Assembly (NCBI RefSeq): GCF_910589235.1
Contig: NC_060957.1
Span: 2,552,598 to 2,616,597, forward strand
DNA from: Vespa crabro
Taxonomy: Eukaryota > Arthropoda > Insecta > Hymenoptera > Vespidae
Length of the DNA stretch: 64,000 bases
Direction: 5' to 3'
Position numbers and translations under genes: made by a program. The notes beneath the pieces are model-generated. The model was given only the letters and a program-made list of their open reading frames with translations, ran no database searches and was not told where the DNA came from. Positions within the stretch are counted from its first letter, which is position 1; each line of letters starts with the position of its first letter. Positions 1 through 12,025 of the stretch are shown here, in pieces.

Positions 1-95
1 TATAATAATTATTATTATTATTCTTGTTAATCTTATTCTTGCTATTACTATTATTATTGTTTTTCTTGTTATGATTATTCTTGTTATTATTATTC

Positions 96-151
<56 letters not shown>

Positions 152-258
152 GTTTATATTCTTTTTATTATTATTCTTGATATTATTTTTCATATCACTA
201 CTATTATTATTGTTATTATTACTAATCTTGTTAATATTATTATTTTTATTATTATTAT

Positions 259-355
259 ACTTGAAAATATTATTCTTGTTATTATTATTATTAATATTAT
301 AATTATTATTCTTGTTACTGTTATTATTAATATATATATTTTTGTCATTATTATT
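259..355 (+). repeat. L and M boxes, reference copies
   Basis: L is CTTGAAAATATTATTCTTG. It recurs near 1,998, 3,289, 6,352, 9,462, 10,418, 12,138, 13,268, 15,485, 17,150, 18,296, 21,039, 22,073, 23,634, 25,134, 26,260, 31,483, 33,807, 35,207, 36,343, 39,443, 41,141, 41,668, 43,362, 52,068 and 57,375. M contains ATTAATATATATATTTTTG, the only alternating TA run in the repertoire. It is seen near 330, 6,420, 9,530, 10,490, 15,552, 19,862, 21,108, 22,142, 25,203 and 35,275. Modules without it have AGTATATCAATTTTTG or AGTATATCTATTTTTG at the corresponding place. Confidence 0.78.
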
Positions 356-589
356 CTTGTTATTATTATTATTATTATTGGTATTATTATTATTCTTATT
401 GTTAATCTTATTGTTATTGTTATTGTTATTGTTATTGTTATTGTTATTGTTATCGTTATTGTTATTGTTATTGTTATTGTTATTGTTATTGTTATTGTTA
501 TTATTGTCATTATTATTATTAATATTATTATTTTTATTATTATTCTTGTTATTCTTATTCTTGTGATTCTTATTCTTGTTATTATTATT

Positions 590-652
590 ATTATTGTAAA
601 TATTGTTATGACTATTCTTGTTATTATTAATAATATTATTATTCATGTTATT
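590..652 (+). repeat. G box, reference copy
   Basis: The motif is TTGTAAATATTGTTATGAC, then TATTCTTGTTAT and AATATTATTATTCATGTT. Copies with GTAAAT lie near 594, 6,716, 9,822, 10,740, 15,842, 17,496, 20,140, 22,411, 22,813, 25,469, 32,583, 32,982 and 35,546. Most other modules carry GTAACTATTGTTATGAC (for example 2,339, 3,632, 8,465, 12,482, 26,668, 31,980, 47,641 and 60,767). The downstream half splits into ATAATTAATAAT and CTTATAATTTATAAT forms. It sits immediately upstream of the C box. Confidence 0.8.
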
Positions 653-680
653 ATTATTATTATTATTGTTATTTTTATTA

Positions 681-703
681 TTATTACTCTTTCATTATTA
701 TTC

Positions 704-705
<2 letters not shown>
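681..705 (+). repeat. C box, reference copy: recurrent triplet-register break
   Basis: The core is CTCTTTCATT. Upstream the triplets read ATT ACT CTT; downstream ATT ATT ATT CTT resumes one base out of register. A pure TTA run and then an A box normally follow within about 35-130 bp. I count 40 copies. Starts (within a base or two) include 687, 2432, 3724, 4716, 6809, 8557, 9912, 10832 (CTCTTCCATT), 12574, 13845, 15935, 17587, 18873, 20234, 22904, 26758, 28037, 29196, 30397, 33075, 36842, 38121, 39274, 43867, 45261, 46516, 47735, 48418, 48501, 49765, 50760, 52640, 53829, 54323, 56067, 57947, 59136, 59615, 60858 and 62563. It is missing before the A boxes at 21309, 32084, 40043 and 42271. Confidence 0.88.

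Positions 706-765
<60 letters not shown>
704..765. repeat. Pure (TTA)n run before an A box, about 62 bp
   Basis: It lies between the C box and the A box. Every C-A pair has such a run, with lengths from about 20 to 100 bp; comparable ones lie at 45,286-45,342 and 62,600-62,650. A second class of pure run, not linked to C-A, lies at 15,198-15,254 and 6,066-6,122. Confidence 0.85.
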
Positions 766-766
<1 letters not shown>

Positions 767-920
767 TTTATAATATTATTCTTGTTTTTAATATTATTAT
801 TATTATATTTATTATTCTTGTTACTTTTATTAATATTATATCTATTTTTGTTATTATTATTCTTTTTATTAATATTATTATTATTGTTACTATTATTATT
901 GTTATCGTTATTATTATTGT
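766..920 (+). repeat. A box, reference copy (module landmark)
   Basis: This landmark opens with CTTTATAATATTATTCTTG and runs on through TTACTTTTATTAATATTATA and CTTTTTATTAATATT to a GTTATCGTTATT end. I use it to count modules. Starts of recognisable copies: 766, 2511, 3809, 4768, 6864, 8624, 10027, 10911, 12653, 13897, 15999, 17663, 18925, 20277, 21309, 22968, 26822, 28155, 29266, 30461, 32084, 33139, 36906, 38233, 40043, 42271, 43931, 45343, 46598, 47847, 48565, 49877, 50815, 52698, 53896, 54435, 56122, 58005, 59188, 59738, 60928 and 62651. Variants opening CTTGATAA occur at 10027, 20277, 21309 and 38233. Headless copies (second half only) lie near 23,670 and 33,840. All are in the same orientation. 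Confidence 0.9.
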
Positions 921-1041
921 TATTATTATTGTTATTGTTATTGTTTTTGTTACTGTTATTGTTATTGTTATTGTTATTGTTTTTGTTATTGTTATTGTTA
1001 TTGTTATTGTTATTGTTATTGTTATTATTATTATTATTATT

Positions 1042-1108
1042 GTTAATACTCTTTTAATAATTATTCTTGCTATTGTTATTGTAATTATACTAGTTATTAT
1101 GAACCTTG
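1042..1108 (+). repeat. H/B box, reference copy
   Basis: The H part is GTTAATACTCTTTT followed by CTTGCTATTGTTATTGTAA; the B part is TACTAGTTATTATGAACC. Further copies end near 5,250, 7,203, 11,250, 14,386, 16,338, 19,366, 23,307, 27,400, 28,638, 29,841, 33,478, 37,484, 38,716, 40,537, 42,759, 45,831, 47,086, 49,113, 50,195, 51,310, 53,273, 54,924, 55,506, 56,615, 58,580, 60,221, 61,440 and 63,248. Subtypes differ by TTATTATG or TTATCATG and by GAACC or GAAAC. The GAAAC form (5,250, 19,366, 28,638, 38,716, 54,924, 60,221) tracks one module lineage. CTAG is rare elsewhere in the window, so this box is a useful anchor. Confidence 0.85.
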
Positions 1109-1279
1109 TTATTATATTAATTATTATTATTATTATTGTTATTATTAAACGTGTAATTATTATTCTTGTTATTATCATTCTTGTTATTTTTCTCTTAATA
1201 ATTATTATTATTATCATACTTCCTATTATTATTCTTGTTCTTATTATTATTATTATTATTATTATTCTTGTTATTATTA

Positions 1280-1310
1280 TTCCCGTTAAGACTATTAATA
1301 TTGTTATTAT
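1280..1310 (+). repeat. E box, reference copy (two subtypes)
   Basis: Subtype 1 reads CCCGTTAAGACTATTAA or the same with AAAAC. It is seen near 1,282, 7,380, 11,427, 16,514, 22,483, 25,540, 32,654 and 35,617. Subtype 2 reads CCCGTCACTACTATTAA followed by TATTGCT. It is seen near 5,437, 14,566, 27,583, 28,749, 37,667, 38,827, 40,720, 42,942, 46,015, 47,269, 49,297, 55,103, 60,401, 61,620 and 63,425. A CACGTCACTACT form is shared only by 23,932 and 34,103, consistent with the 10.1-kb duplication. These are among the few C-runs in the window. Confidence 0.82.
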
Positions 1311-1318
1311 TATTAATC

Positions 1319-1350
<32 letters not shown>

Positions 1351-1800
1351 CTTGTTACTATTATTATTAGTATATCTATTATTGTCATTATTATTCTTGT
1401 TATTATTATTATTATTATTGATATTATTATTATTGTTATTGTTATTGTTATTGTTATTGTTATTGTTATTGTTATTGTTATTGTTAGTGTTATTGTTATT
1501 GTTATTGTTATTTTTATGATTATTGTTATTATTATTGTTCTTGTTATTGATATTGTTATTGTTATTGTTATTGTTATTGTTATTGTTATTGTTATTGTTA
1601 TCGTTATTGTTATTGTAATTGTTATTGTTATTGTTATTGTTATTGATATTGTTATTGTTATTGTTATTGTTATTGTTATTCTTATTGTTATTGTTATTGT
1701 TATTTTTATTGTTATTGTTATTTTTATTATTATTGATAATGTTATTGTTATCGTTAGTATTATAATTATTATTGTTATTATTATTATCATTATTATTATT

Positions 1801-1840
1801 ATTAGTCTTATTATTCCTGTTGATACTATTCCATTTAGTA

Positions 1841-1845
<5 letters not shown>
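1801..1845 (+). repeat. D box, reference copy
   Basis: The motif is TTAGTCTTATT, then CCTGTTGATACTATTCC and ATTTAGTATTG. CCTG starts: 1816, 3111, 7926, 9128, 11955, 13022, 13085, 16971, 18050, 18113, 26079, 31304, 36163, 41491, 44528, 51886 and 57193. The last two carry CCTCTTGATAC, as expected of the 5,307-bp duplicate pair. A diverged form, CCTGTTAATACTATTCT followed by ATTTATAATTC, lies near 19,597, 20,740, 21,742, 24,804, 34,875 and 62,328 (the last with ATTCC). Confidence 0.85.
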
Positions 1846-1883
<38 letters not shown>

Positions 1884-1896
1884 TCTTGTTATAATT

Positions 1897-1910
1897 ATTA
1901 TTATAATAAT
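1897..1910. other. 14-bp A/T palindrome after a D box
   Basis: Bases read ATTATTATAATAAT, a perfect palindrome, within GTTATAATTATTATTATAAT and followed by ATTATGATTATTC. It follows D boxes by about 80-90 bp, also near 3,195, 8,010, 9,212, 12,042, 17,055, 26,165, 36,247, 41,047, 43,267, 51,973 and 57,279. Copies with ATTATCATAATAATT (13,170, 18,200, 31,390, 39,350, 41,576, 44,613) have one base changed and lose the perfect symmetry. Confidence 0.72.
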
Positions 1911-2461
1911 TATTATGATTATTCTTGTTATTCTAATTCTTTTTATTACTATTATTATTGTTTTTCTTGTTATGATTATTCTTGTTATTATTATTCTTGA
2001 AAATATTATTCTTGTTATTATTATTATTAATATTATAATTATTATTCTTGTTACTATTATTTTTAGTATATCAATTTTTGTCATTATTATTCTTCTTATT
2101 ATTATTATTAATATTGATATTATTATTATTGTTATTGTAAATGTTATTGTTATTATTATTGTTATTGTTATTTTTATTGTTATTGTTATTGTTATTGTTA
2201 TTGATATTGTTATTGTTATAGTTATTGTTATTGTTATTGTTATTGTTATTGTTATTGTTATTATTATTGTTATTGTTATAGTTATTGTTATTTTTATTAT
2301 TATTCTTGTTATTCTTATTCTTGTTATTACCATTATTATTGTAACTATTGTTATGACTATTCTTCTTATAATTTATAATATTATTATTCATGTTATTATA
2401 ATTATTATTATTGTTATTTTTATTATTATTACTCTTTCATTATTATTCTTATTATTATTAA

Positions 2462-2511
<50 letters not shown>

Positions 2512-2777
2512 TTTATAATATTATTCTTGTTTTTAATATTATTATTATTATATTTATTATTCTTGTTACTTTTACTAATATTATATCTATTTTTGTTATT
2601 ATTATTCTTTTTATTAATATTATTATTATTGTTACTATTATTATTGTTATCGTTATTATTATTGTTATTATTATTGTTATTGTTATTGTTTTTGTTACTG
2701 TTATTGTTATTGTTATTGTTATTGTTATTGTTATTGTTATTGTTATTGTTATTGTTATTGTTATTGTTATTGTTATT

Positions 2778-3135
2778 GTTAGTGTTATTGTTATTGTTAT
2801 TGTTATTTTTATGATTATTGTTATTATTATTGTTCTTGTTATTGATATTGTTATTGTTATTGTTATTGTTATTGTTATTGTTATTGTTATTGTTATCGTT
2901 ATTGTTATTGTTATTGTTATTGTTATTGTTATTGTTATTGATATTGTTATTGTTATTGTTATTGTTATTGTTATTTTTATTGTTATTGTTATTGTTATTT
3001 TTATTGTTATTGTTATTTTTATTATTATTGATAATGTTATTGTTATCGTTAGTATTATAATTATTATTGTTATTATTATTATCATTATTATTATTATTAG
3101 TCTTATTATTCCTGTTGATACTATTCCATTTAGTA

Positions 3136-3175
<40 letters not shown>

Positions 3176-3753
3176 TCTTGTTATAATTATTATTATAATA
3201 ATTATTATGATTATTCTTGTTATTCTAATTCTTGTTATTACTATTATTATTGTTTTTCTTGTTATGATTATTCTTGTTATTATTATTCTTGAAAATATTA
3301 TTCTTGTTATTATTATTATTAATATTATAATTATTATTCTTGTTACTATTATTTTTAGTATATCAATTTTTGTCATTATTATTCTTCTTATTATTATTAT
3401 TAATATTGATATTATTATTATTGTTATTGTAAATGTTATTGTTATTATTATTGTTATTGTTATTTTTATTGTTATTGTTATTGTTATTGTTATTGATATT
3501 GTTATTGTTATAGTTATTGTTATTGTTATTGTTATTGTTATTGTTATTGTTATTATTATTGTTATTGTTATTGTTATTGTTATTTTTATTATTATTCTTG
3601 TTATTCTTATTCTTGTTATTACCATTATTATTGTAACTATTGTTATGACTATTCTTCTTATAATTTATAATATTATTATTCATGTTATTATAATTATTAT
3701 TATTGTTATTTTTATTATTATTACTCTTTCATTATTATTCTTATTATTATTAA

Positions 3754-3809
<56 letters not shown>

Positions 3810-4075
3810 TTTATAATATTATTCTTGTTTTTAATATTATTATTATTATATTTATTATTCTTGTTACTTTTACTAATATTATATCTATTTTTGTTATTAT
3901 TATTCTTTTTATTAATATTATTATTATTGTTACTATTATTATTGTTATCGTTATTATTATTGTTATTATTATTGTTATTGTTATTGTTTTTGTTACTGTT
4001 ATTGTTATTGTTATTGTTATTGTTATTGTTATTGTTATTGTTATTGTTATTGTTATTGTTATTGTTATTGTTATT
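2778..4075. repeat. 1.30-kb tandem unit, copy 2
   Basis: The delimiter GTTAGTG occurs at 2,778 and 4,076 (1,298 bp), and the A boxes at 2,511 and 3,809 have the same spacing. A partial third copy runs from 4,076 to about 4,300. There the sequence fails to continue into the GATAATG and D-box region and enters long GTTATT tracts instead. Confidence 0.8.
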
Positions 4076-4320
4076 GTTAGTGTTATTGTTATTGTTATTG
4101 TTATTTTTATGATTATTGTTATTATTATTGTTCTTGTTATTGATATTGTTATTGTTATTGTTATTGTTATTGTTATTGTTATTGTTATTGTTATTGTTAT
4201 TGTTATTGTAATTGTTATTGTTATTGTTATTGTTATTGATATTGTTATTGTTATTGTTATTGTTATTGTTATTTTTATTGTTATTGTTATTGTTATTTTT
4301 ATTGTTATTGTTATTTTTAT

Positions 4321-4510
4321 TGTTATTGTTATTGTTATTGTTATTGTTATTGTTATTGTTATAGTTATTGTTATTATTATTGTTATTGTTATTGTTATTG
4401 TTATTGTTATTGTTATTGTTATTGTTATTGTTATTGTTATTGTTATTGTTATAGTTATTGTTATTTTTATTGTTATTGTAACTGTTATTGTTATTGTTAT
4501 CATTATTATT
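4321..4510. repeat. Near-pure GTTATT tract with ATAGTT interruptions
   Basis: Hexamers GTTATT dominate, broken by GTTATAGTTATTG words near 4,360 and 4,451 and by GTTATTATTATTG near 4,372. It occupies the place where the third 1.30-kb unit should carry its D box, so it probably marks a deletion or expansion breakpoint. Confidence 0.65.
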
Positions 4511-5334
4511 GTTATTGTTATTGTTATTGTTATTGTTATTAATATTATTGTTATTATTATAATTAATATTATTATTTTTATTATTATTCTTGTTATTCTT
4601 ATTCTTGTTATTACCATTATTATTGTAACTATTGTTATGAATATTCTTGTTATAATTTATAATATTATGATTTATGTTATTATTATTATTATTCTTGTTA
4701 TTTTTATTATTATTACTCTTTCATTATTATTCTTATTATTAATATTATTATTATTATTATTATTATTCTTTATATTATTATTCTTGTTTTTAATATAATT
4801 ATTATTATATTTATTATTCTTGTTACTTTTATTAATATTATATCTATTTTAGTTATTATTGTTCTTTTTATTAATATTATTATTATTGTTACTATTATTA
4901 TTGTTATCGTTATTATTATTGTTATTATTATTGTTATTGTTTTTGTTTTTGTTAATGTTATTGTTATTGTTATTGTTATTGTTATTGTTTTTGTTATTGT
5001 TATTGTTATTGTTATTGTTATTGTTATTGTTATTGTAATTGTTATTGTTACTGTTATTGCTATTGTTATTATTATTGTTATTGTTATTGTTATTGTTATT
5101 TTTATTGTTATTGTTACTGTTACTGTTATTGTTATCATTATTATTATTATTGTTATTATTATTCTTGTTATTATTATTATTATTATTATTATTGTTAATA
5201 CTCTTTTTATTATTATTGTTGCTATTGTTATTGTAATTATACTAGTTATCATGAAACTTGTTATTATATTTATTAATATTATTATTATTGTTATTATTAT
5301 ACGCGTAATTATAATTCTTGTTATTTTCATTCTT

Positions 5335-5397
5335 GTTATTATTCTCATAATAATTATTATTATTATCATACTTCCTATTATTATTCTTGTTCTTATT
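5335..5397 (+). repeat. I box, reference copy (contains a palindrome)
   Basis: The motif is CTCATAATAATTATTAT, then ATCATACTTCCTATTATT and CTTGTTCTTATT. It follows most H/B boxes by about 90 bp, for example near 7,290, 14,470, 16,430, 23,395, 23,845, 27,487, 29,930, 33,570, 37,570, 47,170, 50,285, 53,360, 55,010, 60,305, 61,528 and 63,336. The variant at 1,195 and 11,337 reads CTCTTAATAATT. Private changes exist near 42,850 (CATAAAAATT) and 45,920 (CAAAATAATT). Bases 5,347-5,360 are a perfect 14-bp A/T palindrome. Confidence 0.8.
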
Positions 5398-5473
5398 ATT
5401 ATTATTATTATTATTGTTATTCTTGTTATTATTATTCCCGTCACTACTATTAATATTGCTATTATTATTAATC

Positions 5474-5505
<32 letters not shown>

Positions 5506-6064
5506 CTTGTTACTATTATTATTAGTATATCTATTTTTGTCATTATTATTCTTGTTATTATTATTATTAATATTGATATTATTATAATTGTTATTGTTAA
5601 TGTTATTGTTATTATTATTGTTATTGTTATTGTTATTGTTATTGTTATTGTTATTGTCATTGTTATTGTTATTGTTATTGTTATTGTTATTGTTATTGTT
5701 ATTGATATTGTTATGGTTATTGTTATTGTTATTGTTATTGTTATTGTTATTGTTATTGATATTGTGATTGTTATTGTTATTGTTATTGTTATTGTTATTG
5801 TTATTGTTATTGTTATTGTTATTGTTATTGTTATTGTTATTTTTATTGTTATTTTTACTGTTATTGTTATCGATAGTGTTTTTATTATTATTGTTATTAT
5901 TATTGTTAATATTATTATTATTATTCTTATTCATGTTATTACTATTATTATTGTATTTATTGTTATGATTATTCTTGTTTTTTTAATTATTATTATTATT
6001 AATATTATTATTCATGTTATTAATATTAATATTATTATTATTATTATTATTGTAATTATTATTC

Positions 6065-6124
<60 letters not shown>

Positions 6125-6202
6125 CTGTTATTATTATTATTATTATACTTGTTATTATTATAATTATTCTACATGTTATTACTAATCTTGTTATTATTAT
6201 TC

Positions 6203-6243
<41 letters not shown>

Positions 6244-6822
6244 GTTAATATTCTTTTCATTATTATTCTTGATATTATTATTCATGTCACTACTATTATT
6301 ATTGTTATTATTATTAATCTTGTTAATATTATTATTATTATTATTATTATACTTGAAAATATTATTCTTGTTATTATTATTATTAATATTATAATTAATA
6401 TTCTTGATACTGTTATTATTAATATATATATTTTTGTCATTATTATTCTTGTTATTATTATTATTATTATTGATATTATTATTATTCTTATTGCTAATTT
6501 TATTGATATTGTTATTGTTATTGTTATTGTTATTGTTATTGTTATTGTTATCGTTATTGTTATTGTTATTGTTATAGTTATTGTTATTGTTATAGTTATT
6601 GTTATTGTTATTGTTATTGTTATTATTGTTATAATTATTATTAATATTATTATTTTTATTATTATTCTTGTTATTCTTATTCTTGTGATTCTTATTCTTG
6701 TTATTACTATTATTATTGTAAATATTGTTATGACTATTCTTGTTATAATTAATAATATTATTATTCATGTTATTATTATTATTATTATTGTTATTTTTAT
6801 TATTATTACTCTTTCATTATTC

Positions 6823-6864
<42 letters not shown>

Positions 6865-7416
6865 TTTATAATATTATTCTTGTTTTTAATATTATTATTA
6901 TTATATTTATTATTCTTGTTACTTTTATTAATATTATATCTATTTTTGTTATTATTATTCTTTTTATTAATATTATTATTATTGTTACTATTATTATTGT
7001 TATCGTTATTATTATTGTTATTATTATTGTTATTGTTATTGTTTTTGTTACTGTTATTGTTATTGTTATTGTTATTGTTTTTGTTATTGTTATTGTTATT
7101 GTTATTGTTATTGTTATTGTTATTATTATTATTATTATTGTTAATACTCTTTTAATAATTATTCTTGCTATTGTTATTGTAATTATACTAGTTATTATGA
7201 ACCTTGTTATTATATTAATTATTATTATTATTATTGTTATTATTATACGTGTAATTATTATTCTTGTTATTATCATTCTTGTTATTATTCTCATAATAAT
7301 TATTATTATTATCATACTTCCTATTATTATTCTTGTTCTTATTATTATTATTATTATTATTATTCTTGTTATTATTATTCCCGTTAAAACTATTAATATT
7401 GTTATTATTATTAATC

Positions 7417-7448
<32 letters not shown>

Positions 7449-7544
7449 CTTGTTACTATTATTATTAGTATATCTATTATTGTCATTATTATTCTTGTTA
7501 TTATTATTATTGATATTATTATTATTGTTATTGTTATTATTATT

Positions 7545-7712
7545 GTTCTTGTTATTGATATTGTTATGGTTATTGTTATTGTTATTGTTATTGTTATTGT
7601 TATTCTTATTGTTATTGTTATTGTTATTGTTCTTGTTATTGATATTGTTATGGTTATTGTTATTGTTATTGTTATTGTTATTGTTATCGTTATTGTTATT
7701 GTTATTGTTATT
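7545..7712. repeat. 84-bp local tandem duplication
   Basis: GTTCTTGTTATTGATATTG followed by TTATGGTTATTG occurs at 7,545 and again at 7,629, exactly 84 bp (14 hexamers) apart. The homologous place in the second copy (near 16,680) has it once. CTTATTG words mark each end. Confidence 0.75.
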
Positions 7713-7950
7713 GTTATTGTTATTGTTATTGTTATTGTTATTGTTATTCTTATTGTTATTGTTATTGTTATTGTTATTGTTATTGTTATTCTTATTGTTA
7801 TTGTTATTGTTATTTTTATTGTTATTGTTATTTTTATTATTATTGTTACTGTTATTGTTATCGTTAGTATTATAATTATTATTGTTATTATTATTATCAT
7901 TATTATTATTATTAGTCTTATTATTCCTGTTGATACTATTCCATTTAGTA

Positions 7951-7993
<43 letters not shown>

Positions 7994-8239
7994 TCTTGTT
8001 ATAATTATTATTATAATAATTATTATGATTATTCTTGTTATTCTAATTCTTGTTATTACTATTATTATTGTTTTTCTTGTTATGATTATTCTTGTTATTA
8101 TTATTATTAATATTATAATTATTATTCTTGTTACTATTATTTTTAGTATATCAATTTTTGTCATTATTATTCTTCTTATTATTATTATTAATATTGATAT
8201 TATTATTATTGTTATTGTAAATGTTATTGTTATTATTAT

Positions 8240-8583
8240 TGATATTGTTATTTTTATTGTTATTGTTATTGTTATTGTTATTATTATTGTTATTTTTATT
8301 GTTATTGTAATTGTTATTGTTATTGTTATCATTATTATTGTTATTGTTATTGTTATTGTTATTGTTATTGTTATTGTTATTAATATTATTGTTATTATTA
8401 TAATTAATATTATTATTTTTATTAATATTCTTGTTATTCTTGTTCTTGTTATTACCATTATTATCGTAACTATTGTTATGACTATTCTTGTTATAATTTA
8501 TAATATTATTATTCATGTTATTATTATTATTATTATTGTTATTTTTATTATTATTACTCTTTCATTATTATTCTTATTATTAA

Positions 8584-8624
<41 letters not shown>

Positions 8625-9152
8625 TTTATAATATTATTCTTGTTTTTAATATTATTATTATTATATTTATTATTCTTGTTACTTTTATTAATATTATATC
8701 TATTTTTGTTATTATTATTCTTTTTATTAATATTATTATTATTGTTACTATTATTATTGTTATCGTTATTATTATTGTTATTGTTATTGTTATTGATATT
8801 GTTATGGTTATTGTTATTGTTATTGTTATTGTTATTGTTATTGTTATTGTTATTTTTATTGTTATTGTTATTGTTATTGTTATTGTTATTGTTATTGTTA
8901 TTGTTATTGTTATCGTTATTGTTATTGTAATTGTTATTGTTATTGTTATTGTTATTGATATTGTTATTGTTATTGTTATTGTTATTGTTATTCTTATTGT
9001 TATTGTTATTGTTATTTTTATTGTTATTGTTATTTTTATTATTATTGTTAATGTTATTGTTATCGTTAGTATTATAATTATTATTGTTATTATTATTATC
9101 ATTATTATTATTATTAGTCTTATTATTCCTGTTGATACTATTCCATTTAGTA

Positions 9153-9191
<39 letters not shown>

Positions 9192-9305
9192 CTCTTGTTA
9201 TAATTATTATTATAATAATTATTATGATTATTCTTGTTATTCTAATTCTTGTTATTACTATTATTATTGTTTTTCTTGTTATGATTATTCTTGTTATTAT
9301 TATTC

Positions 9306-9349
<44 letters not shown>

Positions 9350-9925
9350 GTTAATATTCTTTTTATTATTATTCTTGATATTATTATTCATGTCACTACT
9401 ATTATTATTGTTATTATTATTAATCTTGTTAATATTATTATTATTATTATTATTATTATACTTGAAAATATTATTCTTGTTATTATTATTATTAATATTA
9501 TAATTATTATTCTTGATACTGTTATTATTAATATATATATTTTTGTCATTATTATTCTTGTTATTATTATTATTATTATTGATATTATTATTATTCTTAT
9601 TGCTAATCTTATTGTTATTGTTATTGTTATTGTTATTGTTATTGTTATTGTTATCGTTATTGTTATTGTTATTGTTATAGTTATTGTTATTGTTATTGTT
9701 ATTCTTATTGTTATTGTTATTGTTATTATTGTTATAATTATTATTAATATTATTATTTTTATTATTATTCTTGTTATTCTTATTCTTGTGATTCTTATTC
9801 TTGTTATTACTATTATTATTGTAAATATTGTTATGACTATTCTTGTTATAATTAATAATATTATTATTCATGTTATTATTATTATTATTATTGTTATTTT
9901 TATTATTATTCCTCTTTCATTATTC

Positions 9926-10016
<91 letters not shown>

Positions 10017-10163
10017 CATTATTATTCTTGATAATATTATTCTTGATATTAATATTATTATTATTATATTTATTATTCTTGTTACTTTTATTAATATTAA
10101 ATCTATTTATGTTATTATTATTCATTTTATTATTATTATTATTACACTTGTTATTATTATTAT
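8240..10163. repeat. Region between block copies, two modules
   Basis: It contains A boxes at 8,624 and 10,027, D at 9,128, L, M and G boxes, and a C box at 9,912 in the form CCTCTTTCATT. The A box at 10,027 is the CTTGATAATATT variant, with ATTAAATCTATTTATG in place of ATTATATCTATTTTTG, like the 20-21 kb subfamily. No gene or unique sequence was seen. Confidence 0.75.
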
Positions 10164-10178
10164 TATAATAATTATTAT
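10159..10178. other. Overlapping A/T palindromes (strand-switch spot)
   Basis: Bases 10,159-10,172 read ATTATTATAATAAT and bases 10,165-10,178 read ATAATAATTATTAT. Each is its own reverse complement. Here the given strand briefly changes from the TTA phase to the TAA phase. The same composite recurs near 19,670, 20,812, 21,814, 24,872, 34,945 and 62,398. Confidence 0.75.
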
Positions 10179-10258
10179 TATTATTCTTGTTAATCTTATT
10201 CTTGTTATTACTATTATTATTGTTTTTCTTGTTATGATTATTCTTGTTATTATTATTC

Positions 10259-10308
<50 letters not shown>

Positions 10309-10858
10309 GTTTATATTCTTTTTATTATTATTCTTGATATTATTTTTCATATCACTACTATTATTATTGTTATTATTACTAATCTTGTTAATATTATTAT
10401 TTTTATTATTATTATACTTGAAAATATTATTCTTGTTATTATTATTATTAATATTATAATTATTATTCTTGTTACTGTTATTATTAATATATATATTTTT
10501 GTCATTATTATTCTTGTTATTATTATTATTATTATTGGTATTATTATTATTCTTATTGTTAATCTTATTGTTATTGTTATTGTTATTGTTATTGTTATTG
10601 TTATTGTTATCGTTATTGTTATTGTTATTGTTATTGTTATTGTTATTATTGTCATTATTATTATTAATATTATTATTTTTATTATTATTCTTGTTATTCT
10701 TATTCTTGTGATTCTTATTCTTGTTATTACTATTATTATTGTAAATATTGTTATGACTACTCTTGTTATTATTAATAATATTATTATTCATGTTATTATT
10801 ATTATTATTATTGTTATTTTTATTATTATTACTCTTCCATTATTATTCTTATTATTAA

Positions 10859-10911
<53 letters not shown>

Positions 10912-11463
10912 TTTATAATATTATTCTTGTTTTTAATTTTATTATTATTATATTTATTATTCTTGTTACTTTTATTAATATTATATCTATTTTTGTTATT
11001 ATTATTCTTTTTATTAATATTATTATTATTGTCACTATTATTATTGTTATCGTTATTATTATTGTTATTATTATTGTTATTGTTATTGTTTTTGTTACTG
11101 TTATTGTTATTGTTATTGTTATTGTTTTTGTTATTGTTATTGTTCTTGTTATTGTTATTGTTATTGTTATTATTATTATTATTATTGTTAATACTCTTTT
11201 AATAATTATTCTTGCTATTGTTATTGTAATTATACTAGTTATTATGAACCTTGTTATTATATTAATTATTATTATTTTTATTGTTATTATTAAACGTGTA
11301 ATTATTATTCTTGTTATTATCATTCTTGTTATTTTTCTCTTAATAATTATTATTATTATCATACTTCCTATTATTATTCTTGTTCTTATTATTATTATTA
11401 TTATTATTATTCTTGTTATTATTATTCCCGTTAAGACTATTAATATTGTTATTATTATTAATC

Positions 11464-11495
<32 letters not shown>

Positions 11496-11979
11496 CTTGT
11501 TACTATTATTATTAGTATATCTATTATTGTCATTATTATTCTTGTTATTATTATTATTATTATTGATATTATTATTATTGTTATTGTTATTGTTATTGTT
11601 ATTGTTATTGTTATTGTTATTGTTAGTGTTATTGTTATTGTTATTGTTATTTTTATGATTATTGTTATTATTATTGTTCTTGTTATTGATATTGTTATTG
11701 TTATTGTTATTGTTATTGTTATTGTTATTGTTATTGTTATTGTTATTGTTATTGTAATTGTTATTGTTATTGTTATTGTTATTGATATTGTTATTGTTAT
11801 TGTTATTGTTATTGTTATTCTTATTGTTATTGTTATTGTTATTTTTATTGTTATTGTTATTTTTATTATTATTGATAATGTTATTGTTATCGTTAGTATT
11901 ATAATTATTATTGTTATTATTATTATCATTATTATTATTATTAGTCTTATTATTCCTGTTGATACTATTCCATTTAGTA

Positions 11980-12025
<46 letters not shown>

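Larger units (their letters stand above)
1..2775. repeat. Block 1, first copy, left part (pairs with 10,164-12,920)
   Basis: Base 1 aligns with base 10,164. The offset is about 10,163 bp at the left, 10,145 at the A box (766 to 10,911) and 10,142 at the next (2,511 to 12,653). It contains K, L, M, G, C, A, H/B, I (CTCTTAATAATT form), E and D boxes in order. The pair diverges inside GTTATT repeats near 2,775. The copy begins mid-module, so the array continues to the left of the window. Confidence 0.85.
1483..2777. repeat. 1.30-kb tandem unit, copy 1
   Basis: The unit is delimited by the rare word GTTAGTG within GTTATT repeats at 1,483 and 2,778, a spacing of 1,295 bp. It carries D, K, L, C and A boxes. 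TTTTTATGATTATTG follows each delimiter, and it also precedes GTTCTTGTTATTGATATTG here and in the next two copies. Confidence 0.8.
4435..8240. repeat. Block 1, first copy, right part (pairs with 13,564-17,330)
   Basis: The offset to the second copy is 9,129 bp at A (4,768 to 13,897) and 9,135 bp at A (6,864 to 15,999). It falls to about 9,050 bp after 7.7 kb because this copy holds an extra 84-bp local duplication and other hexamer differences. The offset from the left part differs by about 1.0 kb, so one copy gained or lost about a module between the two parts. Confidence 0.82.

Noticed and set aside
314..350. Alternating TATATATAT in the M box as a Z-DNA or transposon-target site.
   Set aside because: Alternating AT does not favour Z-DNA, the run is only about 10 bp, and no element with terminal repeats or target duplication adjoins it.
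590..620. TGTAAATA in G boxes, matching the Pumilio-type UGUANAUA element.
   Set aside because: There is no sign of a transcript or 3' UTR, half the G boxes carry GTAACT and lose it, and such octamers are likely by chance at this base composition.
10100..10125. Near matches to the yeast origin consensus, for example ATTTATGTTAT here and near 4,670.
   Set aside because: One mismatch to an A/T-rich 11-mer is expected many times in this sequence and the host is unknown.
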